Source: Amoebidium appalachense
Lineage: Eukaryota > Ichthyosporea
DNA length: 64,000 bases
Assembly (NCBI GenBank): GCA_963693365.1
Contig: CAVNZM010000004.1
Location: 8,928,001-8,992,000, forward strand
Direction of reading: 5' to 3'
Positions 1 to 27,967 of this stretch are shown here, in pieces. Positions within the stretch are counted from its first letter, which is position 1, and each line of letters starts with the position of its first letter. Below the pieces are notes generated by a model. The model was given only the letters and a program-made list of their open reading frames with translations. It was not told the DNA's origin and did not search any database. The position numbers and the translations under genes are program-made.

Positions 1-164
1 GGGGGGAAGGGGGAGGGGGAAGTAGGGGGCGGTGGGTGGGGAGAGAGAGAGGGGGAACACGTTGCAATTTCTTTGTATTTCTAAATATGGCCGTGACGGG
101 AAATTTATCTTTTCATTATGGTTCGTCAACAACATATGCCAGATGTATCTGTTGGTACAGGCCC

Positions 165-257
<93 letters not shown>

Positions 258-883
258 ACCACCACCACCACCACCACCACCACCACCACCACCACCACCA
301 CCACCACCACCGCCACCACCACCACACACACACACACACACACACCGACTCACCCACCCAAACACCACAAAAAAATTAATAAAAAAATAAAAAAATAAAA
401 AAAAATAAAAAAACACAATTAGCAGGGGCCCTCACCCAAGGGAAACCATAAACGGGAGAGAAACAGTTGAACTAAATCCTACCGTAGCCACAACAACAGG
501 ATTTATGAGCACCGTTTCATCTCCGGCCACACGCCAGGATTCCTCTGGACCAATCAATTCAACCAAATTAAATACCAGAATGACTTCATCCGATGCCAAT
601 CCTCCCCCAGCATCGTAAAAGCAGAAAATGAGAATAAAAAAAATAGAAAAGCACAAAATGTGATTGTTCCGATTTTTCACACCTCCAACGATTGCACAAT
701 CACTATACAGCGGAATAACAAGAAGGAGCCACCCCCCCTCCCCCCACCCCCCCCCCCCCCAAAAAGAACAGGGCATGCCACCAGTGAACCAGCCCAATCA
801 ATTACATGTCCGTTTCTAAATTGGCACCTTTCCCACCATTCACACAACCTTTTCTCTAATCACGTGACTTCTCCACCCACCAA
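1..883. other. 3' flank of the ABC transporter gene, simple repeats
   Basis: No recognisable gene. A poly-C run (166-257, about 92 nt) passes into (CCA)n (258-325) and then (CA)n to about 345. On the minus strand an open frame covers about 436-620 with non-repetitive, codon-like composition, but I recognise no family and see no start or splice partner. It could be transporter 3' UTR or an exon of an unseen gene. Confidence 0.5.
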
Positions 884-16157
<15,274 letters not shown>

Positions 16158-17707
16158 GTCTATTTTTTGTTGAAATTTATTTTATTTATTAACCATGATT
16201 TAAAATTGTGGTGTGTGTGTGTGTGTGTGGGGTGTGTGTGTGGGGGGAGGGGGGGGGGGGGGAGGATCGGGGAAGGGGCGGGGGGAAGGGGGGGGGGGGA
16301 GGGGAGGGGAGGGAGGGAGGGAGGGAGGGGGGGAAGGGGGGGGGGGGGGGACCGGAAGTTCAAGTCAGTTCTGAGCATTATACCCGTTCAGGCTTCCACG
16401 CCTATGTGTGTGCTGGAAAAATGGGGTTGGGGGGGGGGGGGGGGGGGAGGGGGGGAGAGAGAGAGAGAGAGAGAGAAAGAGAGGGGGAACCCCCTCCCTC
16501 CCCCCGACAGCCTCATCCCCCCTCCCCCCCCCCCTCTTCCATCTCCCCCTCCCCCCCCCCCCTCCCTTCTTTATAAATAGGGGGGAGGGGGGGGGGGGAG
16601 AGGGGGGAGAGGGGGGGGGGGGGGGGGGGGGGGGGCCGAGCGAGGAACGTTCAGCCGTGATTGGATGTAATCTATTTCTGCATGTTTAAATGAAAGAGCA
16701 GGAGCAGGAATCTTGGGACTGCACTGAGGTTCAAGAATGATCGTTAGCATAACCCCCTCTCCCTCCGCCTTCCCTCCCCACCCGACAGCCTCCTCCCCCC
16801 CCCCCCCTTCTCCCCATCCCCCCCCCCCCCCCCCCCCCCCCCCCACCCCACCCCCCCTTTTTTTCTTTTTCAAAGCAGCACATCTTAAGACCAGCAGAAC
16901 GGGCAAATTGCGGCAAAGGGGGTGAAAGAATAAAAGTTGGTGGAACAGATCATCCATAGGATAACGAATTATCTGACACAGCCTGCACAGCAGCATACCT
17001 ACATACCCGAAACAATACACAAACAGTGCTTCTGCCACACCCTTCCCCCCCTCCCTCCCCCCGCGCTCTAAAACAATAATAATAATAATTATCTTACGGT
17101 ACTACCCCTTGTTCCTGCAGACTTGCAGCTCTGTTCTTTATCTGTCATTTCCCCATTTTTAAAAGCCCCAATCTTTCCTCACAACCCCCCCTCCTCCTCC
17201 CCCTCCCCCCCCCACCCCCACCCCCAACCGACCCTGCCCCTGCGAAGGGAGGGGAGGAAGGGGGGGGGGGGGGGGGGGGGGAGAGGGAAAAACGGAAGGC
17301 ACTCACTGTGGGAAAGAAGGACGCAGGACGCTCCTCAGCGGCAGGCAGACAGTCAGGAGCCTCATTCGTTGAGCCAAGCTCCCTCCGTCCACGAAAAGGA
17401 GCAATGTCGAACCCATTCTGCCCCCGAGGGAGCTATATTTCAAAGCAAAGCCCGGTAATAAAGGTAAGAAAAACTAACAAAAATTACTCGAGCAGGGCTG
17501 CTGGGATGTGGTATGGAACTGTGACGGAAACGAACCAGAGCTCAAAATGTAGCAAGAAACGTGCAAGGAAGGGATAGCTGAGTGTACCCTTACGGACTTC
17601 TTTCAGGGAAACGTAAGTGATAATGTGTGTATACGTGTTTATATATGCACGGAAACACACAGATCCCCTCGTGTGTGTCTGCTCTTCTAAGCTGCAAAAC
17701 GCAACGG

Positions 17708-17746
<39 letters not shown>

Positions 17747-18264
17747 GAAGTGTTCGCGAAAATGCAGCTGGTCGCAAAAAAAAGCAAGAAAAGAGTTTTA
17801 AGACTACCGCATGGTCCTGCCGGCCAGTGCTGTGCGCTTTGATGATTAGTTCAAGAGGAACCCTTTTTGTGAGCCACATTTGTTTTATTGGTGCGCTGCT
17901 CAAGTAAATAACCGTATAAAGCTATTTAAGTTTTGTTTATAGGCCATTCATTGGCCATAAATGCACCACTAACGGTTGACTAGGCCACAGTAGAGATGAT
18001 CTGTATCGAATCAGCTGCCGCAATTTATCGATTACGCGCAATCGCATGATGACGCAACGGGAGATCTGTACACGTGTGTCTTTTGAATGCACTGCCCGTC
18101 ATTGAACTGCAGCTGTATGATACTTCGTCAAGAGAAAAATCTAGTTGAAGGATTTGGGAAAAAAGTAGATCCATTTGGGTGATAGTTTGACGAATTTCAC
18201 TCAGCTAAACAAGCACAAAAAACAACACACGTGTTCAGGGTACCTGTTATTTTCGTCTAGGAAA
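16158..18264. promoter_or_regulatory. Divergent intergenic region between transporter and RlmN-like gene
   Basis: About 2.1 kb separating two head-to-head starts. It contains purine/G-rich and C-rich tracts (16240-16640, 16790-16855), a (CT)-free unique portion at 17300-17700, a poly-A run at 17707-17744 and an AT-rich unique stretch 17900-18240. No TATA box can be assigned with confidence. TCTAG lies immediately before the GAAAATG start at 18265 and could be a 3' splice site for a 5' UTR intron. Confidence 0.45.
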
Positions 18265-18393
18265 ATGGGGGAGAACGGAGTGAGCAAGAAGAGGACGCTG
18301 AGCCCGCAGTCAATCTTCGACGAAGAGGCTGTGCTGGAGGCTTTCAGGGAGCACGGCATCAAGTCACAGCACGCATACAAGTGGGTGTGCCTA

Positions 18394-18445
<52 letters not shown>

Positions 18446-19460
18446 TGTGTGTGGGGGGGGGGGGTGCGTGTGTGCGTTGCGTTGCGTATGTGTGTGTGCG
18501 CGTGCGCACGCGTGTGTGTGCGTGCGTGTGCGTGCGTGTGCGTGTGCGTGCGTTTGTGTGTGCGTGTGTGTGCGCGCGTGCGCGCGTGCTTGTGTTTGTG
18601 TCTGTGTTTACTCGTTTGTGAGTGCGTGCGTGTGCGCACACGGGGATGACTGGGATTGTTGTGTGCACTGATGATTGTTGCTGTATGTGCTGCACAAGGG
18701 CAGGATGCCACAGGCGCCTGCGTGCTGTGTTTTGTGCGTGCTGTGGGCTGTGCGTGCTTTCTGTGCATCTTTACACGTTTGTGTGCATGTGGCAACGGGG
18801 TCAGCGGAAGTTTGCAATTGGGAAGGGAGGTGGACAGTGGTAACGATTCATATGCACGTGTGAACGCAATAGGTTAATAGTGGATCCTGGGGGATGGGGC
18901 GGTTGGGCTGGGGGGGAGGTGGGATGGTGGGGATGGGGGCTATGTATGTGTAGTAGTCGCACTGGCCGTCGCTGAGTGCGTCTGCACGTAGGACAAAGGT
19001 TGTCATGGTAGACACATCAGGAATAGCCCATGATCGCAGTTACAGCGATAAAATTGAATGTCAGTCTTGTGTATGGTTGGGAGTGTGCGGGTGTGTGGGT
19101 GTGGTTCTGCTTATGCGTGGGGGTATGCCAGACGCAGCCAGGGGGCGTGGTGGTTAGGAGGAGGGGGGGGAGGGGGGGGGGAGGCAACACAAATTTCGAC
19201 CGATGCTGCTTAACCTTATTTGAAAGAAATGAAAAAGTCGAGAGTGGTCAAGCGACCTCACTTTGAGATCAGGAGCAAGGGGAACCATTATGTGTTGGCA
19301 CACTAACTGTGCACTACTTTCAGAGTTTGGCGTCTTCTTATTCAGCATGGGGTTGAGGACCTGAAAGAAGTTCCCGACCTGCCCAAGGTATTTCTACATA
19401 CCCCCTCCCTCCCCCCCCCCCCCCCCCAAAAAAAAAAAATCCCGTAATTGCGCCCCCCCC

Positions 19461-19494
<34 letters not shown>

Positions 19495-19823
19495 AAAAAC
19501 CCCGTAATTGTTTCCCCCCCCCCCCCCCCTCCTTCCCGGATGCAAGTCTTTATGCCTCCCCGGTTATCCAACCGGTTGTATGTACAACGGAACATGAAAG
19601 AGGGTGGGGGGGTGTGGTGATGTGTGTGCGTGCGTGTTTTTGTGTGTGTAGCGCCCCCCCCACTCCCCTGGGGGGGAGGGTGTATGTGTGGTGGGGGGGG
19701 GGGGGGGGGGGGGGGGGAGGGGGAGGGGGGAGGTGGTGGTGGTGGTTGTGGTTGTGGTGTGTGTGCGTGTGTTTTTCTTTTTCTTTTTTTTTTTTTTTTT
19801 GGAGGGGGAGGGGGGGGGTTCTT

Positions 19824-19856
<33 letters not shown>

Positions 19857-19875
19857 TTTTTTTTGTGTGTGTGTG

Positions 19876-19906
<31 letters not shown>

Positions 19907-20122
19907 TGGCTCAGAAGACGAAGAGGGATTCGGCGAAGCTGGGGGAAAGTGACCCAATGTACAAAAGTGGGTGTTTTTTTTTGTTTCATTCTTTTTTTTT
20001 CGAGGGGGGGGGGGAAGGGGGGAGGGAGGAACGGGATGGAAAGGATGAGGGGAGAGGAAGGGGGAGGGGGGGGGGGGGGGGGAAGAGAGAGAGAGAGAGA
20101 GGGAGAATCGGGGTGGTTGTGT

Positions 20123-20171
<49 letters not shown>

Positions 20172-20861
20172 CGGGGTGGGTGTGTATGGTGTATATTTGT
20201 ATTTGTTTGCAGGGGTTCTGGTACGCGGGGGGGGGGGGGGGGGGGGGGGGGGGTCGTGGCAGGGGGGAAGTGTGTGAGTGGGTGTGGGGGGGGGGGGGGA
20301 GGAGGGGGGGGGAGGGGCGCGATGGGAACATGGACCCTGTACTTTTGAACTGCCTCTAACACCACCAACCAACTATCCCTTTTTACAGGCTGCGTTAGAG
20401 CTCCTGACGACCAAATTCGCCACCACGACCTCACGCGTGGTTAAAGAAACGACGTCATCCGACCGCTCAACCACGAAACTACTAGTGGAGCTGCAAGACG
20501 GGAAGAGGGTGGAATCTGTGATTATGCGATACGGAGACGTAGAGTTAAAGTCGTTTCCGGAGGAGGAAAAGGAAAGGTTAAGGAAGGGAGAAAAGTTGGA
20601 GTTTAAGTCGAACAAGAGGGCTACTCTGTGCATATCTTCGCAGGTTGGGTGTCAGATGGCGTGCACGTTTTGCGCCACGGGGACTATGGGGTTGGTTGGC
20701 AATCTGAGCTCCGGTGCGTGTTCACTATCCCCCCTCCCCTCCCTCCCTCCCCCCCTCCTTGCGACCCCCGCTGTCCTTCCACACACGCACATGTGCGCGC
20801 GCACACACACACACACGCATGCATGCATGTGCATGCGCGCGCACACACACACACACAAACA

Positions 20862-20908
<47 letters not shown>

Positions 20909-22359
20909 CAACACCACCACCACCACCCACCATCATCACCACCACCACCACCAACACACACACACCCTTCTACCTTTCGCCTGGATGACTTGGACCCCTC
21001 AAAATAGGTTCTACTTGTGTTACACGAGTCAGTTTGTGTACAGCGTTGTGCCAGTCAGAGCCCCCTTTGATGGCTACACATCAAGATGATTGACGGTATC
21101 CAATTAAATTTTATGTCGCATTAGGCCTACTGTTCCCCACCAATGACAGCCAATCGCTTCTCATCATATCAAACAGTCTTATATTTATCCACCATTTTCA
21201 GCTCTCCGATTTCCAAACTACGGCAAAGCACCAATGACATCTGACGATTGATTACTATATTAGGTGAGATTCTTGAGCAGCTGTACCACGCCAACAAGGT
21301 TGAACACATCCGCAATGTCGTATTTATGGGCATGGGTGAGCCTCTGGACAACTATGATGCCGTTATTGGAGCAGTGAGGGCCATGACTGACACCAGGAGG
21401 TACGTGTAGTTTCCGGGTTTAGCTGTGCCCAAAATGCGAACCATGTTTTTTTTTTTGTGCGTGTGTGTACGTGTGGTGGTGGTGGGAGTGGGGGGGGGGG
21501 GGGGGGGGGGGGGGGAAGGGGGGAGGAAGAGGGAGGGGCGGGAGAATAGAGAGGGGGGAGGGGGTTTCGGGGTATGTGTGGGTGTGGGTGTGGGTGCAGT
21601 CCGGCCTATGACACACACTAGGAGGTTTGTGTGGTTTTGTAGGTGTGGGTGTGGGAAATGTTCATCATGTTTGTGTTGGGGGGTGGGGTGGAGGGTGAGG
21701 GGGTTGGGTTGGATGGGGGGGTGGGGAGGGAGGGAGGGGTGGAGGGGTGAAGAAGGGGGGAGGGGGGGGGGGGGGGGGGGGGGGGCGCTGAGGTATGTGT
21801 CGGTGTGGGCTTGGGTGCAGTCAGGGCTATGACAGATACTATATTAGGTTTGTGCAGTTTTGTGGGTTTGGGTGTGGAAATGTGCACCGTGTTTGTGTGT
21901 GCGCCGGGGGGAGGGGGGGATATGCTTGTGTGCGCACGTTGAGGTGATGGGGAGGGGTCCGGCGGGGGGGGGGGGGGGGGGGGGGGGGGGAGTGCGTGTG
22001 GTCGTCTTTCAGCCTGGAGAGGAACGGGTCATGGAGGGGCCGCTAACTTCTTTCTTTTTCCTTTTTTTCTCTTTTGCCCTTTTTTCCCCTCCTTGTTTTT
22101 CCCCTTTTGTATTACTTCTCCATGTTTTCTCATTTTTTTCGTTTTGTTTTCCGGTATTTCCCCTTGGCATTGGTGTGCAGGTGGGGCATGGCCACTACGC
22201 GCATATCAATCTCTACAGTCGGGGTGGTCCCCAGAATATACAAGGTGTGTACACGTGCACACGCATGGTCTGTGTGTGTGCACAGGCATGTGCATGCGCC
22301 TCCCGACACACACGCACACATTGCACACACATGCATACACACATGCACACGCACACGCA

Positions 22360-22408
<49 letters not shown>

Positions 22409-22569
22409 ACACACACACATGCACACACACACACACACATGCACACACACACAAACACAAATACAATCTTTAATCGGGACTGCCGTCCTTCTCCCCCCCC
22501 CCCGCCACCTTCCCCTTTGGCACCCCGTTCCTACCTTGCTTTCACACCCCTCAGCGCAATCATGTCAAT

Positions 22570-22628
<59 letters not shown>

Positions 22629-22642
22629 CCCCCCCCCCTCCC

Positions 22643-22675
<33 letters not shown>

Positions 22676-23221
22676 TGCTCCTCTTACTCCCTTTCGCTTG
22701 TTCCCCCCCCCCCCCCCCCTCCCTCCCCTCCCCCCTTGCCCCTACCTCTTCTTCTCTGTCATTACATACCTCTGACATCCCCCTCCCCCCCCCCCCCTCC
22801 CCTCCCCTCCCCACCAAAAAAAAGAAAAAGAAAAAAAGCACCTTTCTGTGGTCGTTGGGTGTGTATCTCTAACATACCTCCCCCCCCCCCCCCCCCCTCC
22901 CCTTTAGCTCATGGAGGATGCACCTGAGATCAGCCTGGCCCTGTCCCTTCATGCGCCCAACCAGGATCTGAGGTGCCGCATCGTGCCCTCATCAAAGGCA
23001 TGGCACATCGACAGGATCATGGAGGCCATGGATGCTTATATAGACGTGAGCATATAGCCCCTCCGCTCCCCCCCCCCCTCTCTTCCCCTCACACACACAA
23101 GCGCACGCACACACACTCGCACACGCACACGCGCGCACACACACACTTGCACAAACACACACACTCACACACACACGGGCAAGCAATGCTTGAACACATT
23201 GAGCAGTCACACCCACACCCA

Positions 23222-23260
<39 letters not shown>

Positions 23261-23299
23261 GCAGGCAGTGCTTGAACACATTGAGCAGTCACACACATC

Positions 23300-23330
<31 letters not shown>

Positions 23331-23531
23331 GGGCAGGCAGTGCTTGAACACATTGAGCAGTCACACACATCCACACACGACACACACACACACACACACA
23401 CACACGGGCAGGCAGTGCTTGAACACATTGAGCAGTCACACACATCCACACACGCACATGCATACCGGTACATGTTTCACAAGTCTTGCATCTCACGCAT
23501 GTAGTTTTCTATTCCACTGACCCCCCCCCCC

Positions 23532-23562
<31 letters not shown>

Positions 23563-23647
23563 ACACCCCACCTCACCCACCCCACCCTACCCCCACCCCC
23601 CACCCTGGCCCCCCTTGGCTGTCTCTCTAGATTCACAGGGACGGACG

Positions 23648-23714
<67 letters not shown>

Positions 23715-25152
23715 TATACAGACATACATACATACACACAGAAGGCACCCACACTCACACAACACACAACCCCCACACACGTGCACGTACACGCACACTT
23801 ACACACACACACACACACGTACACACACAGAAACAAAACAGCGGCAAGGAGCGTAAGCGTCACGTGATGGTCGAGTATGTTCTGATTGCTGACGTCAACG
23901 ATACGGTCGACGTGGCCCGCCAGCTCGGAGCGCTGTTGCAAGGTCCGTGATATTAAAAATCAATTATTTAAAATGCTATTTTACTATTGCATGCAGGCCC
24001 CAGGCCCCGGGCTAGAATAGGACAAGAGTAGGACAGGAATTATTCAAGTAAATGGGATGGTGAAGCAGGTAGGACTCTTTGAATTTGCTTTTTGCATGAG
24101 CTGTTAGGGCCTGTTTGGCAACGCGGAGTTACGAACTCCGGCGTAGACCGTATACGCCGGGTATCAAATCAGTATCCAGATTCTGATTTGTAATCCGGAT
24201 TTAGGTCAAAACCTGGCGTAGATACTAACCGCTCGTGCCAAACAGACAACACTTTTTTCAGCTGCAGCTTAGTTTATCAAGTCACATTGCGCAAGTTTTA
24301 CGTTGATCGGAGTGCGCATACTTTGCACGTATATCATACCTAGGACTCAGTACTAATTTTTTTGTAGTGACTGTGCAGTGTCCCGTATGTATGTATTTGT
24401 ATACACTGTAATGATACCATTTGCATATATAACAACATCAACGTTTCCGGTTGCAAAACCACTATGTATTTAGCACGAAACATGGCCCTTTCGGCCGCAA
24501 TTGCAGCAATTGCATTCTTTGCTTCCCCCTACAGGCATCCTGTCGGTTCAGACAATCTTGACCGATGTGCAAAAGATTGTCTAATGGTAAAAAAAAGGTT
24601 GCCTACAAGTTGGCCGCGTAGAGGAAGAATAGTTGAGGGGGGCTTGTTTTTATACGACCTACCACACGTGGCCGGCTGTGTGTGGCTGGTCGCAGCCTGC
24701 GCTCGGGCTGTCGCAGGCTCACCAGCAAGCTGGCCATGCCGGTGACAACGTCGGACTTTCCGTTTGGCGTCTTTTCCACTTTAACTGTTTTTGGCTATAT
24801 TGCACTGCCGCCAATTGGCCGATAGAGAAATTTAAAAAGGTCTCACGACATGAATTTTCATTGGTTTAGACCTTCACACGGCGTTCAATTTCGCGCATAA
24901 TCCACCTCCGGAGGTGGATTATAGAAATTGGAGTACAAGCGATGTCCAAGGGGTTTGAAACCCGGCGTACACAGGCCCAGATTGGGCCGTCTGTTTGGCA
25001 TCGCGGATTTCAGAAAATCCGCTTTAGCCCTAACTCCAAAATCGATCTTACTCCGGAGTATGGCCGCTAACTCCGCGTTGCCAAACAGGCCCTTAATGGT
25101 TGGGGTATGTGTGGGTGGGGGTGTTTTTTTTTTTCTTTATTTTTTTTTGGGT

Positions 25153-25185
<33 letters not shown>

Positions 25186-26198
25186 TGGGCACACATTCCT
25201 GATTGCATCAGCTATGTAAAGACCCTGTTGTTTTCCTACCTGTGCCCATGCGTGCGTGTTTGTGTGTGTGCATGTGTTTGCCTGTGAGTGTGTGTTTACG
25301 TATGTGCGTGTGTGTGTGTGTTGACCGTGAGGGTTGCAGGGAGGCAGGTGCTGCTCAACGTGATCCCATACAACCCAACACTGGTGGAGGCAGACTACAA
25401 GGTGCGTGTGTGGGGAGGGGGGGAGGGGAAGGGAGGATTGCGAGTGCAGGTGGGGGTGTGAGGGCGGGGGGGGGGGGGGGGGGGGGAGGGGGGGGGAGGG
25501 AGGGAGGGGATCGTGTTTGTGTGTTGGACGTGGGCCTGGGTGTGGGCCTGGGCGCATTGGCTTGTGGGCGCATGGGTGGGCGGGCGCGTTTGCGGGTGAG
25601 CAGTCGGGCGGCCGGGCAGGTGGATGGGGCGTGCCTGCTCGTGCTGAGTGACTACCGTGCACATCGGTTCGTGCCTGCAAGTGTGCGTAGCTGCCTGCCT
25701 GTCTTTGAGCGTGTGCTTTTGCCTCTGTGGCCCCACATGTGCATGCGCTTGTACATGCGTGGGAGAATGTTTTTGCACGGCATGTGTTGCGGTTTAGAGG
25801 TTGCACACTGGATCAATTTTAAGGTGTCGTGCAGGCACCGACGCGGGAATCCACGACGCTATTTATGGAAACGGTGCGCAGCTATGGGGTGCACACCTTA
25901 ATTAGGCAGGAGCTGGGCCAGGATGTGAGCTCGGCATGCGGCCAGCTGGTGATTGATAACAGGTACGTACGTGTGTGTATGTGGGGGGGGGGGGGGGGGG
26001 GGAGAGGGGAGGAGGGGGGAAAGGGGAGGAGGGATATTGTGGGTGGGTGGGTGGGTGGGGGGGTGGGGGGGGGGGGGGGGGGGGGGGCAGAGGGATGGGT
26101 GATTGGGTGAATATGTGGGTGTGTGGGTGTGGATGTGTGTGTGCTTGGGTGGGTGTATGGGTGTGGGTGTGTTTGGGTGGGTGTATGTTCTTTTTTTT

Positions 26199-26252
<54 letters not shown>

Positions 26253-26430
26253 TGAGGAATGGAAACGGAAGATGCGGGTGGGGGACAGAGACAGGAAGGG
26301 AAAGAGGGGGAGAGAAAGGGATGGGGAGAAAGGATTTGTTATGCCAACTTAAGCGAGTTTGTCTGTCATGTGTTCCAGTGAGGAGCTTATTATGGTGGTG
26401 GTGTATGTGTTTGTTTGTGTATGTGTGTGT

Positions 26431-26465
<35 letters not shown>

Positions 26466-27381
26466 AGAGAGGGATTGCGTGACCATTAAATTCATGGGAT
26501 ATGGAGTGAAAATGAGAAACACGTCACCCTTGTTAAGGTCGTCCCCCCTCCCCCCCCCCCTTCCCCCCGTCCCCCAAACAACAACAACAAAAAAAAGGGG
26601 CAGGGGGCGACGTTTTCACTAATATCTAATCTAGTCTACGGCGGGTCTCTCCTGGTTTCATAACACAATGAAGCGTTTTAACCTGTACCCCCCTCCCCCT
26701 CGCCCCTCCCACATATGTCGCGGGCGCGGGCGCGCGCGCACACACACACCCACACACACACACACACACACACACAGTGGGTGCAGCAGCACGAAGGGCG
26801 GAGACAAAATCACACACGGAGACATTGAAGATCTAGTCCAAACGTCCACCCCTGCTCGTAGTCCGTCAACAAAAAGACCGGAAAAAGAAAAAATCGAGAG
26901 AAAGGAGAGGGAAGGAAAAACGAAGGCAGAGGAGCAAAAACCGGTGGTGGAAGGAACGGATTGGGGACGTGTGTTGGGTAGGTTTGTGTTGGGTTTAGGA
27001 GGGGGAGAGTGTGGGTGGGTGGGTGGGTGGGTGGGTTGGTGAGTGTGGGTGTTGGTGGGTGTAGGTGGGGGTATGTGTGAGTGTGTGTGTCTGTGTGTGT
27101 GTCTATTCTGGGGGAGGAGGGGTGTTTCTGTTGGGCTTGGATTCTGCTTGGCACCCCACCCTGCCCGCGGCACCCCCTTCCCCAAACACATTCACACACT
27201 TTCTTTCTATATACACACACACACACACCGAGAGACGCACCATAATGCTTGAAAACTCACATAGGCACAGAAAAGAAAAGCACACTCGGTTAACACACTC
27301 GTATGTCCACAGGCTATGTATTGGTGGCAGCATCAGTACTGTTGGTGGCACGTATGGGCCTCCGTCTGGCTGTACGTGCCC

Positions 27382-27421
<40 letters not shown>

Positions 27422-27467
27422 TCCCCTCCCTCCCCACTCTCCCGGCTCCGCCCCTGTGGGTGGATGA
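18265..27467 (+). CDS. RlmN-family radical SAM RNA methyltransferase with C-terminal extension
   Basis: In bacteria RlmN makes 2-methyladenosine in 23S rRNA (A2503) and some tRNAs using a [4Fe-4S] cluster, SAM and two methyl-shuttling cysteines. Exons: 18265-18380, 19324-19387, 20389-20713, 21264-21399, 22181-22244, 22908-23045, 23831-23942, 25340-25401, 25835-25962, 26778-26977, 27313-27467; the first nine join in phase with GT-AG sites. Visible: first catalytic Cys C141 (TLC), cluster motif C148-x3-C152-x2-C155, SAM-binding GMGEP in exon 4, STVGVVPRI in exon 5, and the second catalytic Cys in ACGQL (C374). The set is complete, so activity is expected. Exons 10-11 add a Lys/Glu-rich linker and a hydrophobic stretch ([15 protein letters not shown]), then a Pro-rich end encoded by a poly-C run; about 499 aa total. 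That tail is the least certain part because the final exon runs into poly-C and a dispersed repeat. No obvious organelle presequence is seen. Confidence 0.88.
21366..21900 (+). repeat. Tandem re-copies of the exon 4 donor edge in the RlmN-like gene
   Basis: The end of exon 21264-21399 (GCAGTGAGGGCCATGAC … AGGAG|gtacgtg) and about 50 nt beyond recur at about 21596 (GCAGTCCGGCCTATGAC … AGGAGgtttgtg) and about 21818 (GCAGTCAGGGCTATGAC … TTAGgtttgtg), with G-rich filler between. The spacing is about 225 bp. The first re-copy keeps a usable AG|GT. Confidence 0.85.
23177..23455 (+). repeat. Minisatellite, 4 units of about 72-82 bp
   Basis: The core GGGCAGGCAGTGCTTGAACA plus CATTGAGCAGTCAC repeats at 23177 (variant GGGCAAGCAATG), 23259, 23331 and 23406. 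Variable (CA)n separates the cores. It lies in the intron between exons 22908-23045 and 23831-23942. Confidence 0.95.
24107..25092. mobile_element. Non-autonomous PIF/Harbinger-like DNA transposon (MITE), 986 bp
   Basis: The ends form a perfect inverted repeat of about 25 bp starting GGGCCTGTTTGGCAACGCGG, at 24107 and, complemented, ending at 25092. The 3-bp flanks are TTA at 24104-24106 and TTA at 25093-25095, matching the TWA target duplication and GGGCCTGTTTGG-type termini known for PIF/Harbinger and Tourist MITEs. Inside, each end is closed by a second motif, TGCCAAACAGAC (24236-24247) and GTCTGTTTGGCA (24989-25000), so each terminus looks like a small element of 110-140 bp in inverted arrangement around a unique core. 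No transposase frame is present. It lies in an intron of the RlmN-like gene. Confidence 0.87.
24898..24921. other. Perfect 24-bp palindrome inside the MITE
   Basis: TAATCCACCTCC followed exactly by its reverse complement. Centre CCGG. It could be a hairpin or dimeric protein site; function unknown. Confidence 0.8.
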
Positions 27468-27600
27468 CGTGGGCCCCACCTGCAGATGTGCTCTGCTTAT
27501 TACATACTCTGTCTGTGTGGTTTGCACTTTGCATTGTGTCGTCCTTTGTGAATGTGTACTTCGCATACTTTGTCGCCCATTTACCCCCCCCCCCCCCCCC
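27457..27600 (+). repeat. Dispersed repeat, copy A (about 140 bp, ends in poly-C)
   Basis: GATGACGTGGGCCCC… through …TGTACTTCG and then poly-C matches 29724-29860 with many point differences. A weaker relative is at about 20985-21060. The stop codon of the RlmN-like model (27465-27467) lies inside it. Confidence 0.75.
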
Positions 27601-27931
27601 CCCCCCCTGCTGATGATGGGCTCTGCATTTGCACCCCTGGTGTGGCTTGTAGTTGCATTTTTTTTTTTTTTTTTCGTCGTCTGATCTCTCTGCTTCTATG
27701 CTTCTGATGCATACATTATCACTCAGCCTATCCTCCGGCACCGCCACCACCTGATCAACACCACTTCCACACAGACACACACACACATTCACGCACACAC
27801 ACCCACACACACACACACACACAAACACTCGGGCACCCACGTGTACAGTTACACCCGTACACCCGTGTATCGATCCACACATACCTGTGCACCACCTGCA
27901 ACTTTTGATTCCGCCCCTCCCCCCCCCCTCC

Positions 27932-27967
<36 letters not shown>

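Noticed and set aside
32-416. Overlapping long frames of poly-Pro, poly-His, poly-Thr and poly-Gly
   Set aside because: Translations of poly-C and (CCA)n DNA; all frames stay open because the repeat lacks stops.
23177-23455. CRISPR-like alternation of repeats and spacers
   Set aside because: The 'spacers' are just variable (CA)n, there are no cas genes and the host is a eukaryote; it is a minisatellite in an intron.
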